Source: Actinocorallia populi (GTDB lineage Bacteria > Actinomycetota > Actinomycetes > Streptosporangiales > Streptosporangiaceae). From it: a DNA stretch of 64,000 nucleotides. This document shows, piece after piece, positions 18,323 to 27,842 of the stretch. Position numbers and translations under genes: made by a program. How positions within the stretch are numbered: the first letter of the stretch is position 1; every line of letters begins with the position of its first letter. Under the pieces are notes generated by a model, which saw only the letters and a program-made list of their open reading frames with translations, had not been told where the DNA came from and made no database searches. Location: NCBI RefSeq assembly GCF_002995495.1, contig NZ_PVZV01000009.1, positions 232,888 to 296,887 of the forward strand, read 5' to 3'.

Positions 18323-20167
18323 ATGTGCGGAATCGTGGGTTACATCGGCGGAAAGCAGGCCCAGCAGGTCGTGGTGGACGGTCTGGCCAGGCTGGAGTAC
18401 CGCGGGTACGACTCGGCGGGCCTGGCACTGGTGGTGGACGGCAAGCTCGCCACCGCCAAGAAGGCCGGGAAGCTGGTCAACCTGCGCAAGGTGCTGGAGG
18501 AGGAGCCGCCTCCGGCCTCCACCATCGGGCTGGGGCACACCCGGTGGGCCACCCACGGCGCGCCCAACGATCCCAACGCCCACCCGCACGTGGACTGCGG
18601 CGGCCGGGTCGCGGTGATCCACAACGGGATCATCGAGAACTTCGCCGCGCTCAAGGCGGGTCTGCTGGAGAAGGGGCACGTCTTCGGCTCCGAGACCGAC
18701 ACCGAGGTCGTCGCGCACCTGCTGGAGGAGGAGGTCGGCGCCGGGCACGAGCTGCCCGAGGCGATGCGCCGGGTCTGCCGCCGGCTGGAGGGCGCCTACA
18801 CCCTGGTGGCCGTGGACGCCCAGGACCCGGACGTCGTCGTCGGAGCGCGCCGCAACTCGCCGCTGGTCGTCGGCAAGGGCGACGGGGAGAACTTCCTGGC
18901 CTCGGACGTCGCGGCGTTCATCGAGCACACCCGCGACGCCGTCGAGCTGGGCCAGGACCAGGTGGTGGAGCTGCGCCGCGACGGCGTGACGGTCACCGAC
19001 TACGAGGGCCGCCCCGCCGAGGTGCACGAGTACCACGTCGACTGGGACGTCTCGGCCGCCGAGAAGGGCGGCTACGACTACTTCATGCTCAAGGAGATCG
19101 CCGAGCAGCCGCGGGCCGTGGCCGACACGCTGCTGGGCCGCATCGGCTCCGACGGGCGGCTGCACCTGGACGAGATGCGCATCACCGACCAGCAGCTGCG
19201 CGAGATCGACAAGATCATCATCATCGCCTGCGGCACGTCCTACCACGCGGGCCTGATCGCCAAGTACGCCATCGAGCACTGGGCCGGGCTGCCGTGCGAG
19301 GTGGAGGTGGCCAGCGAGTTCCGCTACCGCGACCCGATCCTCACCCGCTCCACCCTGGTCATCGCGATCTCCCAGTCCGGCGAGTCCATGGACACGCTGA
19401 TGGCCGTCCGGCACGCCCGCGAGCAGAAGGCCCGCGTGCTGTGCATCTGCAACGTCAACGGCTCGACGATGCCGCGCGAGTGCGACGGCGTCCTGTACAC
19501 GCACGCGGGCCCCGAGGTGGGCGTGGCGGCGACCAAGACGTTCCTCACCCAGCTGGTGGCCGTCTACCTGATCGCCCTGTACATCGCCCAGGTGCGCGGC
19601 ACCAAGTGGGGCGACGAGGTCTTCGCCATGGTCCAGCTGCTGGCGACCATGCCGGAGAAGGTGGAGAAGGTCCTGGAGACCATGGGGCCGGTGCGCGAGC
19701 TGGCCCGCTCCCTGGCGAACGAGCGGTCCGTGCTGTTCCTGGGCCGCCACGTGGGCTTCCCGGTGGCGCTGGAGGGCGCGCTGAAGCTCAAGGAGCTGGC
19801 CTACATGCACGCCGAGGGCTTCGCGGCGGGCGAGCTGAAGCACGGCCCGATCGCGCTGATCGAGGAGGGCCTGCCGGTCATCGTCGTGGTGCCGCCCCGT
19901 GCCCGCGAGGTGCTGCACGACAAGATCGTCTCCAACATCCAGGAGATCAGGGCGCGCGGGGCGCGGACCATCGTCATCGCCGAGGAGGGCGACGACACCG
20001 TGGTGCCCTACTCCGACACCCTGATCGAGGTCCCGGCCGTGCCGACGCTGCTGCAGCCGCTGGTGGCGACGGTGCCGCTGCAGGTGTTCTCCTGCGAGCT
20101 GGCCACCGCCAAGGGCCACGACGTGGACCAGCCGCGCAACCTGGCCAAGTCCGTCACGGTCGAATAG
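18323..20167 (+). CDS. glmS: Glutamine-fructose-6-phosphate aminotransferase (isomerizing)
   Basis: 614 aa starting MCGIVGYIGG; Cys2 becomes the N-terminal nucleophile of the glutaminase domain. SIS isomerase domains follow (CGTSYHAGLIAKYAIEHW near 303, SQSGESMDTL, GRHVGFPVALEGALKLKELAYMHAEGF) and the C-terminus DQPRNLAKSVTVE is complete. Makes glucosamine-6-phosphate, the substrate of GlmM at 4.4 kb. No glmS ribozyme is seen upstream, and only 69 bp separate it from coaA. A perfect 18-bp hairpin follows the stop. Confidence 0.97.
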   Translation: MCGIVGYIGGKQAQQVVVDGLARLEYRGYDSAGLALVVDGKLATAKKAGKLVNLRKVLEEEPPPASTIGLGHTRWATHGAPNDPNAHPHVDCGGRVAVIHNGIIENFAALKAGLLEKGHVFGSETDTEVVAHLLEEEVGAGHELPEAMRRVCRRLEGAYTLVAVDAQDPDVVVGARRNSPLVVGKGDGENFLASDVAAFIEHTRDAVELGQDQVVELRRDGVTVTDYEGRPAEVHEYHVDWDVSAAEKGGYDYFMLKEIAEQPRAVADTLLGRIGSDGRLHLDEMRITDQQLREIDKIIIIACGTSYHAGLIAKYAIEHWAGLPCEVEVASEFRYRDPILTRSTLVIAISQSGESMDTLMAVRHAREQKARVLCICNVNGSTMPRECDGVLYTHAGPEVGVAATKTFLTQLVAVYLIALYIAQVRGTKWGDEVFAMVQLLATMPEKVEKVLETMGPVRELARSLANERSVLFLGRHVGFPVALEGALKLKELAYMHAEGFAAGELKHGPIALIEEGLPVIVVVPPRAREVLHDKIVSNIQEIRARGARTIVIAEEGDDTVVPYSDTLIEVPAVPTLLQPLVATVPLQVFSCELATAKGHDVDQPRNLAKSVTVE

Positions 20168-20178
20168 ATCGCCACGAA

Positions 20179-20227
20179 CCACCTCCACGCCCTCGTCGTC
20201 GGATCCTGCACGAGGGCGTGGAGGTGG
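20179..20227 (+). terminator. Perfect 18-bp hairpin after glmS, overlapping the next gene's SD
   Basis: CCACCTCCACGCCCTCGT (20179-20196) and ACGAGGGCGTGGAGGTGG (20210-20227) are perfectly complementary with a 13-nt loop. It starts 12 nt after the glmS stop. There is no U-tract. The right arm contains GGAGGTGG, the only Shine-Dalgarno sequence before the ABC ATPase GTG at 20232, so the hairpin may act as terminator, attenuator or translation block. Confidence 0.75.
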
Positions 20228-20231
20228 ACCG

Positions 20232-21155
20232 GTGGAAGATGAAGCAGGTGTGTACGCGCGCGGTGTGACGCGCGCGTTCGGGCCCGTGCAGGCGTTGCGC
20301 GGGCTCGATCTGACCGTTCCGTACGGTCGGGTGACGGCGCTGGTGGGCGCCAACGGAGCGGGTAAGACGACCCTTCTTCTGATTCTCGCGACCCTGCTGG
20401 CCCCTGACGCGGGAGAGATCCGGGTCGCCGGGCACGACCTGAGGACGCATCCCGAGGCGGCCCGCTCGGCGCTCGGATGGATGCCCGACACCTTCGGGGC
20501 GTACGACCAGCTGACCGTCGCCGAGTACCTTCAGTTCTTCGCGGACGCCTACGGGCTGACGCCCCCGGAGGGCGCCGAGCGGACCCGGGAGCTGCTGGTC
20601 CGCGTACACCTCCTGGAGCTGGCCCACCAGCCCGTCCACGTGCTGTCGCGCGGGCAGAAGCAGCGCCTGGGCCTCGCCCGCGCCCTGGTGCACCGGCCGA
20701 AGGTGCTGCTGCTGGACGAACCCGCCTCCGGCCTGGACCCGCGCTCCCGCGTGGAGCTGCGCGACCTCCTGCGCTCCCTGGCCGCCGAAGGCGTGGCGGT
20801 ACTGATCTCCAGCCACATCCTGAGCGAACTGGAGGAGATCGCCGACCGGGTCGTCCTGGTGGAGCGGGGCGCCACGGCCGGCGAGCACGAGATCGCGACG
20901 CTCATGGCCGAGGCGCGGGGCCTGTGGCGGGTGCGCGCCCTGGAGGAGGAGCCCCTCGCCTCGGCCCTGGACGTCCGGCAGATGCCCTACCGGCGCCAGG
21001 AGACGGGCGGGCTGGACATCGGGCCGCTCACCGAACGGGAGGCGGCCGTGCTGCTGGGCGAGCTGGTGGGGGCCGGCGCCCGGATCTTCTCCTACGCGCC
21101 GGTCGGCGGTGCGCTCGAATCGGTGTACCTGGCGATGACGGAGGACCGCACATGA
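20232..21155 (+). CDS. ABC transporter ATP-binding protein
   Basis: 307 aa from GTG at 20232. Walker A GANGAGKTT (about 39-47), signature LSRGQKQRLGLARAL, Walker B VLLLDEPASGLD, switch SSHILSELE. Export-type ABC-2 ATPase. The ribosome site is in the right arm of the hairpin that ends glmS, so translation may depend on ribosome or polymerase traffic through that stem. Overlaps the permease by ATGA at 21152-21155. Confidence 0.92.
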   Translation: MEDEAGVYARGVTRAFGPVQALRGLDLTVPYGRVTALVGANGAGKTTLLLILATLLAPDAGEIRVAGHDLRTHPEAARSALGWMPDTFGAYDQLTVAEYLQFFADAYGLTPPEGAERTRELLVRVHLLELAHQPVHVLSRGQKQRLGLARALVHRPKVLLLDEPASGLDPRSRVELRDLLRSLAAEGVAVLISSHILSELEEIADRVVLVERGATAGEHEIATLMAEARGLWRVRALEEEPLASALDVRQMPYRRQETGGLDIGPLTEREAAVLLGELVGAGARIFSYAPVGGALESVYLAMTEDRT

Positions 21156-22162
21156 CGGTTCGGGGCATGCTTCTGGTGGCGCGTCTGGAGTTCCGCACCC
21201 GGCTCCGCACCGGGCGCTGGAAGGTCCTCTTCGGCGTCTGGTTCCTCGTCGTGCTGGTGGTCAGCCTTCTTCTGCGCGGAGCCGTGACCACCGAGGACCC
21301 GAGCGAGGACGGCGTCGAGATGTTCGGCACGCTGCTGTTCTTCGTGCTGCTGCTGATGATGCTGATCAGCCCGGCGCTGACCGCCCAGACGATCAACGGG
21401 GACCGGGAGCGGGGAACGCTCGCCCCGCTCCAGACGACCCGGCTGACCCCGCTGGAGATCGCCTCGGGCAAGCTCCTCGCGGCCTGGGCCGTCGGGCTGG
21501 CGGTGCTGGGCCTGACCCTGCCGTTCGTCGCCTGGCCCGTCCTGGAGGGAGACGTGGACCCGCTGCGGGGCGTCGTCTGCGTGGCGGTGACGGCGCTGCT
21601 GATCGGGTCCGCCTGCGCCGTCTCCCAGGCGCTGTCGGCCCTGGTCGCGCGCAGCGTGACCTCGGCGCTGCTGTCGTACCTGACGGTCTTCGCGCTGATG
21701 TTCGGCACGCTCCTCCTGTTCGTCCTGACGATGCCGCTCGTCACCGCCGAACGGCACTACGGGACCGGTGAGGACGCCTACACCCAGGAGGTGACCGACA
21801 CGAGGCGCACGTGGTGGCTCCTCGCGCCGAGCCCCTTCGTCATCCTGGCGGACGCCGCGCCGGCGCTTCCCCGCAGGCAGGTCTGCTCGGTGGACGACTC
21901 CAGGCCGGACGACTGCTACTACGAGAACGACGACGCCGACGTGCTCGGGTGGATCGGCCGAGAGGTCCGGCAGGCCCGGGTGGGGCCCCAGAACGTCCGG
22001 GAGTCGTACGAGGAGCACGAGTGGCGCGAGGAGTCCGCGCCCGCCGTCTGGCCGTACGGGCTGGGCGCCCATCTGCTGCTGGCCGGAGGTTCGCTGGCGG
22101 TCACCGCGAGGCGGCTGAGGGTTCCGGCGGCCCGGCTGCCGCGAGGGGTCCGGGTGGCCTGA
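21152..22162 (+). CDS. ABC transporter permease with a large polar insert
   Basis: 336 aa from ATG at 21152, overlapping the ATPase stop. TM1 about 25-42 and further segments to about residue 195 carry the ABC-2 motif [24 protein letters not shown] polar, charged stretch of about 110 residues (about 200-305, with two Cys and YYENDDAD) precedes the last membrane segment and may be extracellular. Substrate unknown. Confidence 0.87.
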   Translation: MTVRGMLLVARLEFRTRLRTGRWKVLFGVWFLVVLVVSLLLRGAVTTEDPSEDGVEMFGTLLFFVLLLMMLISPALTAQTINGDRERGTLAPLQTTRLTPLEIASGKLLAAWAVGLAVLGLTLPFVAWPVLEGDVDPLRGVVCVAVTALLIGSACAVSQALSALVARSVTSALLSYLTVFALMFGTLLLFVLTMPLVTAERHYGTGEDAYTQEVTDTRRTWWLLAPSPFVILADAAPALPRRQVCSVDDSRPDDCYYENDDADVLGWIGREVRQARVGPQNVRESYEEHEWREESAPAVWPYGLGAHLLLAGGSLAVTARRLRVPAARLPRGVRVA

Positions 22163-22181
22163 CCGGCGTACGATCGGGAAG

Positions 22182-22535
22182 GTGATCGTGGGAGTGGGCA
22201 TCGACGTGGTGGACGTGGCCCGGTTCAAGGATTCGCTGGAGCGGACGCCGCGGCTGCGCGAGCGCCTGTTCACCGAGGAGGAGCGCCGGCTTCCGCCGCT
22301 GTCGCTGGCCGCGCGGTTCGCGGCCAAGGAGGCGCTGGCCAAGGCGCTGGGGGCGCCGCCCGGGATGCGGTGGACCGACGCGGAAATCCGCAAGGAGCCC
22401 TCAGGGCGGCCCACGCTACATGTCAAGGGCACGGTCGCCGACGTCGCGATGCTGCTGGGGGTCACCTCCTGGCATGTGTCGCTCAGCCACGACGGGGGTA
22501 TCGCCACCGCCGTCGTCATCGCGGAGGCTCCATGA
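22182..22535 (+). CDS. acpS: Holo-[acyl-carrier-protein] synthase
   Basis: 117 aa from GTG ([15 protein letters not shown]). AcpS transfers phosphopantetheine from CoA to apo-ACP. The Mg-binding Asp8 in GIDVVD and Glu50 in [12 protein letters not shown] are present, and the C-terminal [17 protein letters not shown] is typical. TACGAT at 22169-22174 lies 7 nt before the GTG, suggesting a leaderless mRNA, though GGGAAG next to the start is an alternative. Overlaps nnr by ATGA. Confidence 0.96.
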   Translation: MIVGVGIDVVDVARFKDSLERTPRLRERLFTEEERRLPPLSLAARFAAKEALAKALGAPPGMRWTDAEIRKEPSGRPTLHVKGTVADVAMLLGVTSWHVSLSHDGGIATAVVIAEAP

Positions 22536-24040
22536 GACACGCGCATTCCGTGGCCGAGGTCCGCGCCGCCGAGGCCGAGCTGATGGCCCGGCTTCCGGAG
22601 GGCGCGCTGATGCAGCGGGCCGCCGCCGGGCTGGCGTCGGTCTGCGCCCGGCTGCTGGACGGGGTCTACGGCACGCGGGTGCTGCTGCTGGTCGGCGGCG
22701 GCGACAACGGCGGTGACGCCCTGTACGCGGGTGCCCGGCTGGCCCGCCGGGGGGCGCGGGTCACCGCGGCCCTGGCCTCGCCCCGGGCGCACGAGGAGGG
22801 GCTGGCCGCGCTGCGCGAGGCGGGCGGCCGGGTGCTGCCCTCCGCGCGGCTGGAGGAGCTGCTGTCCGGTGGCGGCGTCCCCGAGGCGTTCGCCGGCACC
22901 GACCTGGTGATCGACGGGCTGACGGGCATCGGGGGGCGGGGCGCGCTGCGCGGCCTCTACGCGCCCCTCGTCCGCGCCCTGCCTCCGGACGCGGCGGTGG
23001 TGGCCTGCGACGTGCCCAGCGGGGTGGACGCCGACACCGGAGAGGTCGAGGGCGAGGCCGTCCGCGCGGACGTGACGGTGACCTTCGGGACGTTCAAGCC
23101 CGGTCTGCTCATCGATCCGGGTGCCGCGCACGCCGGTGTCGTGGAGCTGGTCGACATCGGCCTCGACCTGCCCGCGCCCGAGGTGATCGCCGACGCCACC
23201 GCCGACGTGCGGCTGCCCCGCCCCGGGCCGGAGAGCGACAAGTACCGGCGCGGCGTCGTCGGCGTCCTGGCCGGCGGCGCCGACTACACGGGCGCCGCGG
23301 TGCTGGCGGTCGGCTCCGCGCTGCACGGCGGCGCGGGCATGGTGCGCTTCGCCTCGTCCGCGCCGGTCGTCGACCTGGTGCGGCAGCGCTGGCCCGAGGC
23401 CGTCACCGCGGTCCTGCCGCCCGATGAGGCTCCCGACCTGGCGGAGGTCGGCCGCGTCCAGGCCTGGGTGGTCGGCCCCGGCCTCGGCACGGACGCCCGC
23501 GCCCACCGCCTGGTGCGCGCCGCCCTGGAGACGGAGGTCCCCGTCCTGGTCGACGCCGACGGCCTGAACGTCCTGGCCGGGCTGCCCGCCGGGCGGCGCC
23601 GCGCGCTCCTGGACCGTCCGGCCCCCACCGTCCTGACCCCGCACGCCGGGGAGCTCGCCCGCCTCCTGGACGCCGACCGCGCGGGCATCGAGGCCCGCCG
23701 CCTCGCCCACGTGCGCCGCGCCGCCGAGGAGCTGAACGCCACCGTCCTCCTCAAGGGCTCCACGACCCTGGTCGCCGCTCCCGGCGGCCGTCCCGTCCGC
23801 GCCAATCTCACCGGCACCCCGCGGCTGGCGGCCGCGGGCACCGGCGACGTCCTCTCCGGCCTGATCGGCGCCCTCCTGGCGACCGGCCTCCCGGCCCCCG
23901 AGGCCGCCGCCCACGGCGCCCACCTCCACGGCCTCGCCGCCCGGCTGGCCTCCGCGCCGGACCCGGCCCTGTCCGCGTCCCCGATCACCGCCTTCGACGT
24001 CCTCACCGCCCTGCCCGCCGCCTTCCGCCGGCTCCCTTGA
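22532..24040 (+). CDS. nnr: Bifunctional NAD(P)H-hydrate epimerase / ADP-dependent dehydratase
   Basis: 502 aa. N-terminal epimerase domain (about 1-210: [43 protein letters not shown]) followed by the dehydratase domain (about 225-500: [57 protein letters not shown]). It repairs hydrated NADH/NADPH. Coupled to acpS by a 4-nt overlap, the usual actinobacterial arrangement, with alr next. Confidence 0.96.
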   Translation: MRHAHSVAEVRAAEAELMARLPEGALMQRAAAGLASVCARLLDGVYGTRVLLLVGGGDNGGDALYAGARLARRGARVTAALASPRAHEEGLAALREAGGRVLPSARLEELLSGGGVPEAFAGTDLVIDGLTGIGGRGALRGLYAPLVRALPPDAAVVACDVPSGVDADTGEVEGEAVRADVTVTFGTFKPGLLIDPGAAHAGVVELVDIGLDLPAPEVIADATADVRLPRPGPESDKYRRGVVGVLAGGADYTGAAVLAVGSALHGGAGMVRFASSAPVVDLVRQRWPEAVTAVLPPDEAPDLAEVGRVQAWVVGPGLGTDARAHRLVRAALETEVPVLVDADGLNVLAGLPAGRRRALLDRPAPTVLTPHAGELARLLDADRAGIEARRLAHVRRAAEELNATVLLKGSTTLVAAPGGRPVRANLTGTPRLAAAGTGDVLSGLIGALLATGLPAPEAAAHGAHLHGLAARLASAPDPALSASPITAFDVLTALPAAFRRLP

Positions 24041-24237
24041 ACGAGGACTCCGCGCCCGGCCGGGCCCGTCCGGGGGACCGGGGGCAGCGCGGCCCCCGCC
24101 TCCGCGGCTCCCGCGCCCGGGCCGTTGTGCCGGAGTGCGCCGATACGGGCCCGGCGGTGAGGGAGATCTCACGGAAAGGGGTCGTGAGCTGCAAGGGAGG
24201 GCGGGGGAGGGGCGGAGGTGAGGCAGACTGGGGGACC

Positions 24238-25353
24238 ATGAGGTATCCGACGCGGGCGCTGGTGGAGCTGTCGGCGATCCGCGAGAACGTGCGGTCGATC
24301 CGCGAGACGGCGGGCGGCGCCGAGGTGATGGCCATGATCAAGGCCGACGGCTACGGGCACGGGGCGGCGGCCGTCGCGAAGGCCGCGCTCGCGGGCGGGG
24401 CCGGACGGCTCGGAGTGGCCTACGTCGAGGAGGCGCTGGCACTGCGCGAGGCGGGCGTCGACGTCCCCGTCATGGCGATGGTGTGCACCAAGGGCGACGA
24501 GTACGAGCGGGCCGTCGAGCGGGGCGTGGACCTCGGGGTCGGCGGGCTCCGGCTGCTGGAGGAGGTCGCCGCGGCGGCGGGGCGCGCCGGGCGGGCGGCC
24601 CGCGTCCACCTGGCGGTCGACACCGGCATGACCAGGGAGGGGGCCGCCGCCGAGGGCTGGCCCGAGCTGGTGGAGCGGGCGCTCAAGGAGCAGGCCGCGG
24701 GCCGGGTGGAGATCGTCGGGATCTGGTCGCACCTGGCGTGCGCGGACGAGCCGGACCACCCCTCGGTCGCCGGGCAGGCCAAGGTGTTCCGCGAGGCGGT
24801 GGAGCTGGCCGAGCGGGCCGGGGTGCGGCCCGAGGTGCGGCATCTGGCGAACTCGGCGGCGGCGCTGTACCTCCCCGACACCCGCTGGGACCTGGTGCGG
24901 CCCGGCATCGCCCTCTACGGGCTGCACCCCGCCCCCGGGCTCCCCGACCCGGGGCTGCGTCCGGCCATGACCGTGGTCTCCCAGGTCGCCTTCGCCAAGC
25001 GGGTCGCCGCGGGCAGCGGGGTCTCCTACGGCCACGCCTACACCACGGCCGGGGACGTGAACGTGGCGCTGGTGCCGGCCGGTTACGCCGACGGGGTGCC
25101 GCGCAACGGCGGCAACGTGCTGGAGCTGCTGGTGGGCGGGGCGCGCCGCAGGATCGCCGGCCGCGTGTGCATGGACCAGTTCGTCGTCGACCTCGGCGAC
25201 GACGTGGTGCAAGAGGGAGACGAGGTGATCCTCTTCGGTCCGGGCGACCGGGGCGAGCCCACGGCCCAGGACTGGGCCGAGGCGCTCGGGACCATCTCCT
25301 ACGAGATCGTGACGAGGATCGGCGGCAGGGTGCCGCGGACGCATCTGGACTGA
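24238..25353 (+). CDS. alr: Alanine racemase
   Basis: 371 aa from ATG at 24238. Fold-type III PLP enzyme making D-alanine for peptidoglycan. PLP lysine K35 in MIKADGYGHG, catalytic Tyr264 in SGVSYGHAYTT, plus SHLACAD, NSAAALYLPD and RPGIALYG. The 197 bp before it contain no gene; a purine-rich stretch (24190-24235) precedes the start. Confidence 0.97.
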   Translation: MRYPTRALVELSAIRENVRSIRETAGGAEVMAMIKADGYGHGAAAVAKAALAGGAGRLGVAYVEEALALREAGVDVPVMAMVCTKGDEYERAVERGVDLGVGGLRLLEEVAAAAGRAGRAARVHLAVDTGMTREGAAAEGWPELVERALKEQAAGRVEIVGIWSHLACADEPDHPSVAGQAKVFREAVELAERAGVRPEVRHLANSAAALYLPDTRWDLVRPGIALYGLHPAPGLPDPGLRPAMTVVSQVAFAKRVAAGSGVSYGHAYTTAGDVNVALVPAGYADGVPRNGGNVLELLVGGARRRIAGRVCMDQFVVDLGDDVVQEGDEVILFGPGDRGEPTAQDWAEALGTISYEIVTRIGGRVPRTHLD

Positions 25354-25371
25354 GACCCCCCGGAGGCTAGG

Positions 25372-26532
25372 TTGGACGTCAGGAGCAGACGCAGGCTGGG
25401 CATCGCGGGCGCCGCGGCGGCGCTGGGCGCGGCCGGCGTGGGAGCGGCGGTCGCGGCGCGCCGGGTGGCTGTCGGCAGGGTCCGGCTGCAGCCCGACCCG
25501 TACGCGGGCGAGCCCTTCGGGGTGCGGTGCGGCGAGCCGCTGACGGTGCTGGCCGACGACGGGCTGCCGCTGTACGTGGAGGTCGACGAGCCGGCCGAGC
25601 GGCGTCCCGGGCTGCCGACGCTGGTCTTCTGCCACGGCTACTGCCTGACCCAGGACACCTGGCACTTCCAGCGCCGCGACCTGGCGGAGTTCCGCAGGGT
25701 CTTCTGGGACCAGCGCAGCCACGGCGCTTCGGGGCGCAGCAAGCCCGGCAACGCCACCATCGACCAGACCGGCGCCGACCTGGCGGCGGTGCTGCGCGCC
25801 ACGGTCCGCCCGGACGAGCCGGTCGTGCTGGTCGGCCACTCCATGGGCGGGATGTCGATCATGGCGCTGGCCGACCGGGATCCCGGCCTGTTCGGCACCC
25901 GGGTCCTGGGCGTCGGCCTGGTCAACACCTCCACCGGCGACGTCCACGAGATGACGCTCGGGTTCCCGCTGGTGCTGGCCAAGCTGGTGCGCCCGTTCGC
26001 GCCGCGGGTGGTGCAGGGGCTGGGCCGCCGCAAGCAGATCGTGGACCCGGCCCGGGAGATCGGCGCCGATCTGGCGTTCTTCGTGATCCGCCGGATGGGC
26101 TTCGCCGACCGCCGGATCAGCCCCGCGATCGTGGACTTCGTGGAGCAGATGATCCGCGCCACCCCCATCGACGTGATCGCCGAGTTCTACCCCTCGCTCA
26201 TGCGGCACGACAAGCGCGCGGCGCTGGAGGTGCTGACCAAGGTGCCGGTCCTGGTCATGTCGGGCGGCGCGGACCTGCTCACGCCGAAGGTGCACGGCGA
26301 ACTGATCGCCGAGCTGCTGGACGACGCGGAGTTCGTCGGAGTCGAGGAGGCGGGGCACCTGCTGCCGCTGGAGCATCCGGACGCGGTGACCGCCGCGCTG
26401 CGCCGGCTGGTGGAGCGGGCGGCGGGCGGCTCCGGGGGGCGGGGCGGCGCGCAGGGGCACGGCAGGCGGGACGGGCAGGGCAGGCAGGGCAGGCAGGGTG
26501 GACGCGGCAGGTTCGGAAGGCGGGAGGGCTAG
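25372..26532 (+). CDS. Alpha/beta hydrolase with a basic Gly/Arg/Gln-rich tail
   Basis: 386 aa from a TTG at 25372 placed 5 nt after CGGAGG. An N-terminal Arg cluster and one hydrophobic helix (about 8-30) anchor it to the membrane. The alpha/beta hydrolase domain carries the oxyanion motif FCHGYCLTQDTW, nucleophile elbow VGHSMGGMS and the C-terminal catalytic His in EEAGHLLPLE. Residues from about 352 are G/R/Q-rich low complexity, encoded by short GGGCAGGCA repeats (26450-26520). Substrate unknown. It lies between alr and tsaE as in many actinobacteria; its stop shares one base with the tsaE GTG. Confidence 0.88.
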   Translation: MDVRSRRRLGIAGAAAALGAAGVGAAVAARRVAVGRVRLQPDPYAGEPFGVRCGEPLTVLADDGLPLYVEVDEPAERRPGLPTLVFCHGYCLTQDTWHFQRRDLAEFRRVFWDQRSHGASGRSKPGNATIDQTGADLAAVLRATVRPDEPVVLVGHSMGGMSIMALADRDPGLFGTRVLGVGLVNTSTGDVHEMTLGFPLVLAKLVRPFAPRVVQGLGRRKQIVDPAREIGADLAFFVIRRMGFADRRISPAIVDFVEQMIRATPIDVIAEFYPSLMRHDKRAALEVLTKVPVLVMSGGADLLTPKVHGELIAELLDDAEFVGVEEAGHLLPLEHPDAVTAALRRLVERAAGGSGGRGGAQGHGRRDGQGRQGRQGGRGRFGRREG

Positions 26533-26978
26533 TGCGGATCGAGACGGCCGAGGAGATGCACCGCTTCGGCAGGGAGCTGGCGGGGCGGTTGCGCCCCGGT
26601 GACCTGGTCGTGCTGTCGGGCGGGCTGGGCGCGGGCAAGACCACGCTGACCCAGGGCATCGGCGCGGGCCTGGACGTGCGGGGGCCGATCACCTCGCCGA
26701 CGTTCGTGATCGCCCGGGTGCACCCGTCGTTGTCGGGCGGCCCCGCGCTGGTGCACGTGGACGCCTACCGCCTGGGCGGTCTGGCCGAGGTGGACGACCT
26801 GGACCTGGACGCCTCGCTGGAGGAGGCGGTCACCGTCGTGGAGTGGGGCGAGGGGATGGTCGAGGAACTCGCCGAGGACCGGCTGGAGATCCGGCTGGAG
26901 CGGGCGGGCGGGGACGAGGAGCGCGAGGTGACGGTCACCGGGGTGGGTGAACGGTGGTCCGGGAGCGTTCCATGGTGA
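26532..26978 (+). CDS. tsaE: tRNA t6A biosynthesis ATPase TsaE
   Basis: 148 aa from GTG at 26532 (TAGTG overlap with the hydrolase stop). Walker A SGGLGAGKTT (29-38), then ITSPTFVIARVHP and VHVDAYRLGG, the TsaE signatures. Acts with TsaB and TsaD, both downstream, to form N6-threonylcarbamoyladenosine at position 37 of ANN-decoding tRNAs. Separated from tsaB by a membrane-protein gene. Confidence 0.95.
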   Translation: MRIETAEEMHRFGRELAGRLRPGDLVVLSGGLGAGKTTLTQGIGAGLDVRGPITSPTFVIARVHPSLSGGPALVHVDAYRLGGLAEVDDLDLDASLEEAVTVVEWGEGMVEELAEDRLEIRLERAGGDEEREVTVTGVGERWSGSVPW

Positions 26979-26989
26979 AAAAAGGTGTT

Positions 26990-27072
26990 TCTTCTGGTTG
27001 AGAAGCTTCTAGGGGGTACTCCCTAAGTTGCAGTTAGATGTCGTAATCTCTTCAGCGCAGTAACGGGTTACT
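26990..27072 (+). promoter_or_regulatory. AT-richer intergenic region with three palindromes
   Basis: Between tsaE and the next gene: AGAAGCTTCT (27001-27010, perfect), AGGGGGTACTCCCT (27011-27024, one G-T pair) and AGTAAC-GG-GTTACT (27059-27072, perfect arms). Base composition is distinctly lower in GC than the flanking genes. Possible operators or processing sites; no -10/-35 pair is convincing. Confidence 0.45.
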
Positions 27073-27108
27073 TCTCCTGATATCTCGGCAACGGGCATGG
27101 GAGCCTCC

Positions 27109-27816
27109 ATGGGTGGTCAGAGACGCAGATCCAGCGGCTCGGAGCGGAGCATGGCGATCCTGCTCGCAGGCGCCCTGACCGTCGTCCTCGCGGTCTGCGC
27201 CGTGGCGGGCCTCTTCATCCTGCGCAGCGCCGGCGGCACGCCGCAGGAGCGCATCGAGCCGGCGCGCAGCCAGCAGAACGCCCAGGCGCAGCCCGGCGCC
27301 ACCTTCACCCCGCTCAGGGTCGTGCCCTCGGCCTGCGACACCGTGCCCGAGGAGGCCGCCGTGCGGCTGGCGCCCGGCAGCACGGCGCGGCCGCACCAGG
27401 GCACCGAGACCGACGAGTACTCCAAGTGCAACTGGGGCGGTGTGGGCACGTCCTCCAGCAGGGAGCTGTCCGTCGAGCTGCGCGGCCTCCCCGGCGGCCA
27501 GTCCGTCCAGCAGGCCACGGCCACGTTCCAGCAGGAGGCCGCCGCCGACAAGGAGGGCGAGGGACTGCTCCAGGGCCAGCGGCTGAAGCACTTCCAGAAG
27601 GTCGAGGACATCGGCGAGCAGGCCTACGAGCTGTTCATCACCGAGAGGTTCCAGGGCCAGGGCATCGTCCGCGCCCAGGTAGGCAACGTGCTCATCACGG
27701 TGAGTTACGGCGGCGGCGCCTCGAACGACACCCCGCTCGGGGCGGACACGTGCCTGGAGGGCGCCCGCCAGGTGGCCGGGGCCGTGGTGGAGGCGGTGCG
27801 AGTGGCCGCCGCCTGA
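27109..27816 (+). CDS. Membrane-anchored extracellular protein (possibly DUF3558-like)
   Basis: 235 aa from ATG at 27109 (GGAG 5 nt upstream; an in-frame ATG at 27097 would add four residues). Basic N-terminus, one membrane helix (about 17-38), then an extracellular domain with paired Cys (VPSACDTVPEEAAVRLAPG, EYSKCNWGG, DTCLEGARQVAGAV). The pattern recalls DUF3558 lipoproteins of actinobacteria, but it has a transmembrane anchor instead of a lipobox. Unknown function. Sits inside the tsaE/tsaB cluster. Confidence 0.78.
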   Translation: MGGQRRRSSGSERSMAILLAGALTVVLAVCAVAGLFILRSAGGTPQERIEPARSQQNAQAQPGATFTPLRVVPSACDTVPEEAAVRLAPGSTARPHQGTETDEYSKCNWGGVGTSSSRELSVELRGLPGGQSVQQATATFQQEAAADKEGEGLLQGQRLKHFQKVEDIGEQAYELFITERFQGQGIVRAQVGNVLITVSYGGGASNDTPLGADTCLEGARQVAGAVVEAVRVAAA

Positions 27817-27842
27817 CCGGCGAGCGGATAAGCTTGACGGCC

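Noticed and set aside
21092-24172. Minus-strand open frame of 1026 codons
   Set aside because: Antisense to the ABC permease, acpS and nnr, all with strong family motifs. No motif or domain appears in the predicted product.
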